Shown here piece after piece: positions 62,391-64,000 of a stretch of 64,000 nt of DNA (positions are counted from its first letter, which is position 1; every line of letters starts with the position of its first letter). Below the pieces are notes generated by a model. It had not been told where the DNA came from. It saw only the letters and a list, made by a program, of their open reading frames with translations, and made no database searches. Source of the DNA: Streptococcus sp. 263_SSPC (GTDB lineage Bacteria > Bacillota > Bacilli > Lactobacillales > Aerococcaceae); assembly GCF_001071995.1 (NCBI RefSeq), contig NZ_JVNU01000015.1, positions 1-64,000 of the forward strand, given 5' to 3'. Made by a program: the position numbers and the translations under genes.

Positions 62391-62420
62391 AGAAAGGTAC
62401 ATTTTTAAAGGAGGAAGAGT

Positions 62421-63122
62421 ATGAATCAAATTTTTGTGCGTTCATTTGACGCGATGTTAGAGTTAAGACATTTTACGTCAATTATCCTCGCATGTATTTG
62501 CGGACTGTTAATTGGATACGAACGAAAAGCCAGAAATAAACAAGCCGGTGTTAAAACTCATGTGATTGTTTGTTTAACTTCCGCCTTGATGATGATTATT
62601 TCCAAAGAAGCGTTTCTTGATACTCATGACTTTGATTCAACACGTGTCGCAGCACAAATCGTTAGTGGTATTTCCTTCATCGGTGGGGGAATTATCTTCA
62701 TGCGTGACAAGAAAATTAGTGGACTAACAACTGCAGCTGGTATTTGGGCGACTTCCGGTATCGGTATGGCGATTGGTGGAGGATTATGGTTCTTTGGCCT
62801 CGTATGTAGCGTGTTCGTTATGTTAATCCAATGGCTAACACATGATTTTACAAAACAGCATCAAATCTACCAAGCAAGCATCAATGGGACGGTAGGTGAT
62901 ATCTCGCTCGTTCATGATATTTATCAATACTGTGATTTAAAACAATATCAAATTGCGAATGTTGATGTAAAAGATATCGGCGGTAAATACGAAATTAACA
63001 TTCAGATTGAAAATGACAAACAAATTTCGATTGATGATATTGAAGCAACCATCAGGGAGCGACATATCGACTTCAAGATTAAGAAAGTGAAGTTCAAGTC
63101 GTCAGAAAACAATCCTCAATAG
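62421..63122 (+). CDS. MgtC/SapB-family membrane protein
   Basis: A 233-residue protein with four to five membrane segments in the first 140 residues, including the family block CGLLIGYERKARNKQAGVKTH (split here across residues about 27-47) and VSGISFIGGGIIF, and a soluble ACT-like C-terminal domain (about 150-230). MgtC proteins help growth at low magnesium and survival in macrophages in pathogens; in lactic acid bacteria the role is less clear. AAAGGAGG precedes the start. No magnesium-sensing leader is evident; the 5' region is short. Confidence 0.92.
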   Translation: MNQIFVRSFDAMLELRHFTSIILACICGLLIGYERKARNKQAGVKTHVIVCLTSALMMIISKEAFLDTHDFDSTRVAAQIVSGISFIGGGIIFMRDKKISGLTTAAGIWATSGIGMAIGGGLWFFGLVCSVFVMLIQWLTHDFTKQHQIYQASINGTVGDISLVHDIYQYCDLKQYQIANVDVKDIGGKYEINIQIENDKQISIDDIEATIRERHIDFKIKKVKFKSSENNPQ

Positions 63123-63126
63123 TAAA

Positions 63127-63156
63127 GATGAGACTGAAGCAATTCAGTCTCTTTTA
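63127..63156 (+). terminator. Terminator of the MgtC gene
   Basis: GAGACTGAA, loop GCAA, TTCAGTCTC, then TTTT. Confidence 0.87.
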
Positions 63157-63171
63157 ATTTACCTAGGTGGA

Positions 63172-63230
63172 TTGCTATTCTATTTCTAAACTGTTAAACT
63201 AATGATATATATTGTGTGTAAATTTTACAC
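63172..63230 (+). promoter_or_regulatory. Nitroreductase promoter with palindromic operator
   Basis: TTGCTA (63172-63177), 17-base spacer, TAAACT (63195-63200) preceded by TGT. GTGTAAA-T-TTTACAC (63216-63230) is a perfect 7-bp inverted repeat just after the likely start point and directly before the ribosome site, a classic repressor position. Confidence 0.7.
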
Positions 63231-63244
63231 TTAAGGAGACTTGT

Positions 63245-63901
63245 ATGATGAATAGAGAAGAAGTCGTTGCATTACAACACCAACGTTATGCTACTAAAAA
63301 ATTTGATCCAGCTCGTCGCATTTCTGATGAAGATTGGGCAGCACTTGTGGAAGTAGGTAGATTGGCTCCTTCTTCACTTGGATTTGAACCTTGGAAAATG
63401 CTTTTATTAAATAACAAAGAAATGAAGCAAGATTTAAAATCAATGGCTTGGGGCGCTGTTTCAATGCTTGATGGTGCTAGTCATTTTGTGATATATCTAG
63501 CTCGTAAAGGCGTGAACTATGAAACTCCTTATATCGAAAAATTAATGCAAGAAGTAAGACATAGAAGTTATGATCCCGATTCTGCATATGCCCACCGTAT
63601 TAAGAGTTTCCAAGAAAGTGATGCCAAGCTGAATGATGAGCGTTCACTCTTTGACTGGGCAAGTAAACAAACGTATATACAAATGACAAATATGATGAAT
63701 GCGGCAGTTCTAATGGGGATGGATTCATGTCCAATCGAAGGATTCGATAAAGATAAAGTAGAAGCTTATTTAGAAGAAAAAGGCGTTCTGGATACATCAG
63801 AATTTGGAGTTTCTGTTATGTGTGCTTTTGGTTATAGAGATGAAGAGATTAAACCAAAAGTTCGTTGGAATACAGAAAGTATTTACGAAGTAATCGACTA
63901 A
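63245..63901 (+). CDS. Nitroreductase-family NAD(P)H oxidoreductase
   Basis: A 218-residue FMN-binding dimeric flavoprotein that reduces nitro compounds or quinones. FMN-contacting motifs are HQRYATKKFDPARRI near the N-terminus, LAPSSLGFEPWKML (about 41-54), and the C-terminal VMCAFGYRDEE. Two ATGs (63245 and 63248) follow AAGGAG at 6 and 9 bases. The palindrome in its leader suggests induction by a specific repressor, but no regulator gene is adjacent in the window. Confidence 0.93.
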   Translation: MMNREEVVALQHQRYATKKFDPARRISDEDWAALVEVGRLAPSSLGFEPWKMLLLNNKEMKQDLKSMAWGAVSMLDGASHFVIYLARKGVNYETPYIEKLMQEVRHRSYDPDSAYAHRIKSFQESDAKLNDERSLFDWASKQTYIQMTNMMNAAVLMGMDSCPIEGFDKDKVEAYLEEKGVLDTSEFGVSVMCAFGYRDEEIKPKVRWNTESIYEVID

Positions 63902-63919
63902 AATTTTTGCATATAAATG

Positions 63920-63966
63920 AAATCTCAGTACAATGATGAGGAATCGTTGTTGTACTGAGATTTTTC
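63920..63966 (+). terminator. Terminator of the nitroreductase gene
   Basis: AAATCTCAGTACAA (63920-63933) pairs with 63950-63963 over 14 positions; the stem can extend further around a bulge. Five Ts follow. Confidence 0.9.
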
Positions 63967-64000
63967 GTTATAGGGATGAGGAAGAGAACGGAAAAAAGAA

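Overview
The window is AT-rich DNA from a low-GC Gram-positive bacterium of the Lactobacillales. Support comes from the anaerobic pyruvate formate-lyase pair, a mannose-family PTS with a DUF956 gene behind it, family II pyrophosphatase, gpsB next to a class B RNase P RNA, a hisS-aspS operon behind a T-box, CtsR and WalR boxes, and strong AGGAGG ribosome binding sites. The gene set resembles Carnobacteriaceae or Aerococcaceae (Granulicatella-like), but the genus is a guess. Almost all of the window is ordinary chromosomal backbone. I see no prophage, CRISPR array or integrative element; the only mobile DNA is the tail of one IS3-family element at the left edge.

Layout. 1-230: tail of an IS3-family transposase and a terminator. 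247-2974: DEAD-box helicase, small proteins, a TrmH-family rRNA methylase and tRNA-Arg(UCU). 3074-6610: pyruvate formate-lyase and its activase, with a duplicated element and a possible tiny gene between them. 6640-10636: Mn-dependent pyrophosphatase, VOC protein, two tandem YitT proteins and a broken CHAP hydrolase. 10653-13951: mannose PTS operon. 13950-18892: lipid kinase, an orphan protein with a formylglycine-generating-enzyme-like motif, and clpB under CtsR. 18898-20937 (minus strand): RlmL-like methylase, rnpB, gpsB. 21060-25582: prmA, rsmE, rel, dtd. 25598-27728 (minus): universal stress protein, a probable 6S RNA, rarA. 27871-33503: cysteine desulfurase, DUF1831, an orphan XRE regulator, mnmA, recD2.

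33527-38594: six packed genes (ACT-domain protein, HAD phosphatase, MATE, CPBP protease, DUF1858, DUF438/hemerythrin-PAS). 38668-40341: Na/Pi symporter. 40353-40952: a two-gene, toxin-antitoxin-like module with a perfect palindromic operator. 41027-45375: ABC-F protein, nucleoside deoxyribosyltransferase, a WalR-box-preceded secreted 3D-domain protein, Cof phosphatase. 45417-56244: T-box, hisS, aspS, then DeoR regulator, trmK, Nif3, pepT, rqcH, pcp and hemW with no clear terminator between them. 56261-58508: AEC permease and D-2-hydroxyacid dehydrogenase. 58512-63966: hemolysin III homologue, deoD-ctpA-lepB, MgtC and a nitroreductase.

The genes together describe a fermentative, probably host-associated coccus or short rod. 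Sugar enters by the mannose PTS, pyruvate is split by PFL or its family of 2-oxoacids reduced by the D-2-hydroxyacid dehydrogenase, and much of the rest is translation quality control and RNA modification. The items most worth a second look are the palindrome-controlled two-gene module at 40353-40898, the GACAC overlapping Asp/His specifier in the hisS-aspS T-box, the duplicated element and 30-codon reading frame between pfl and pflA, the 17-bp palindrome inside the rel promoter, and the orphan FGE-like protein.
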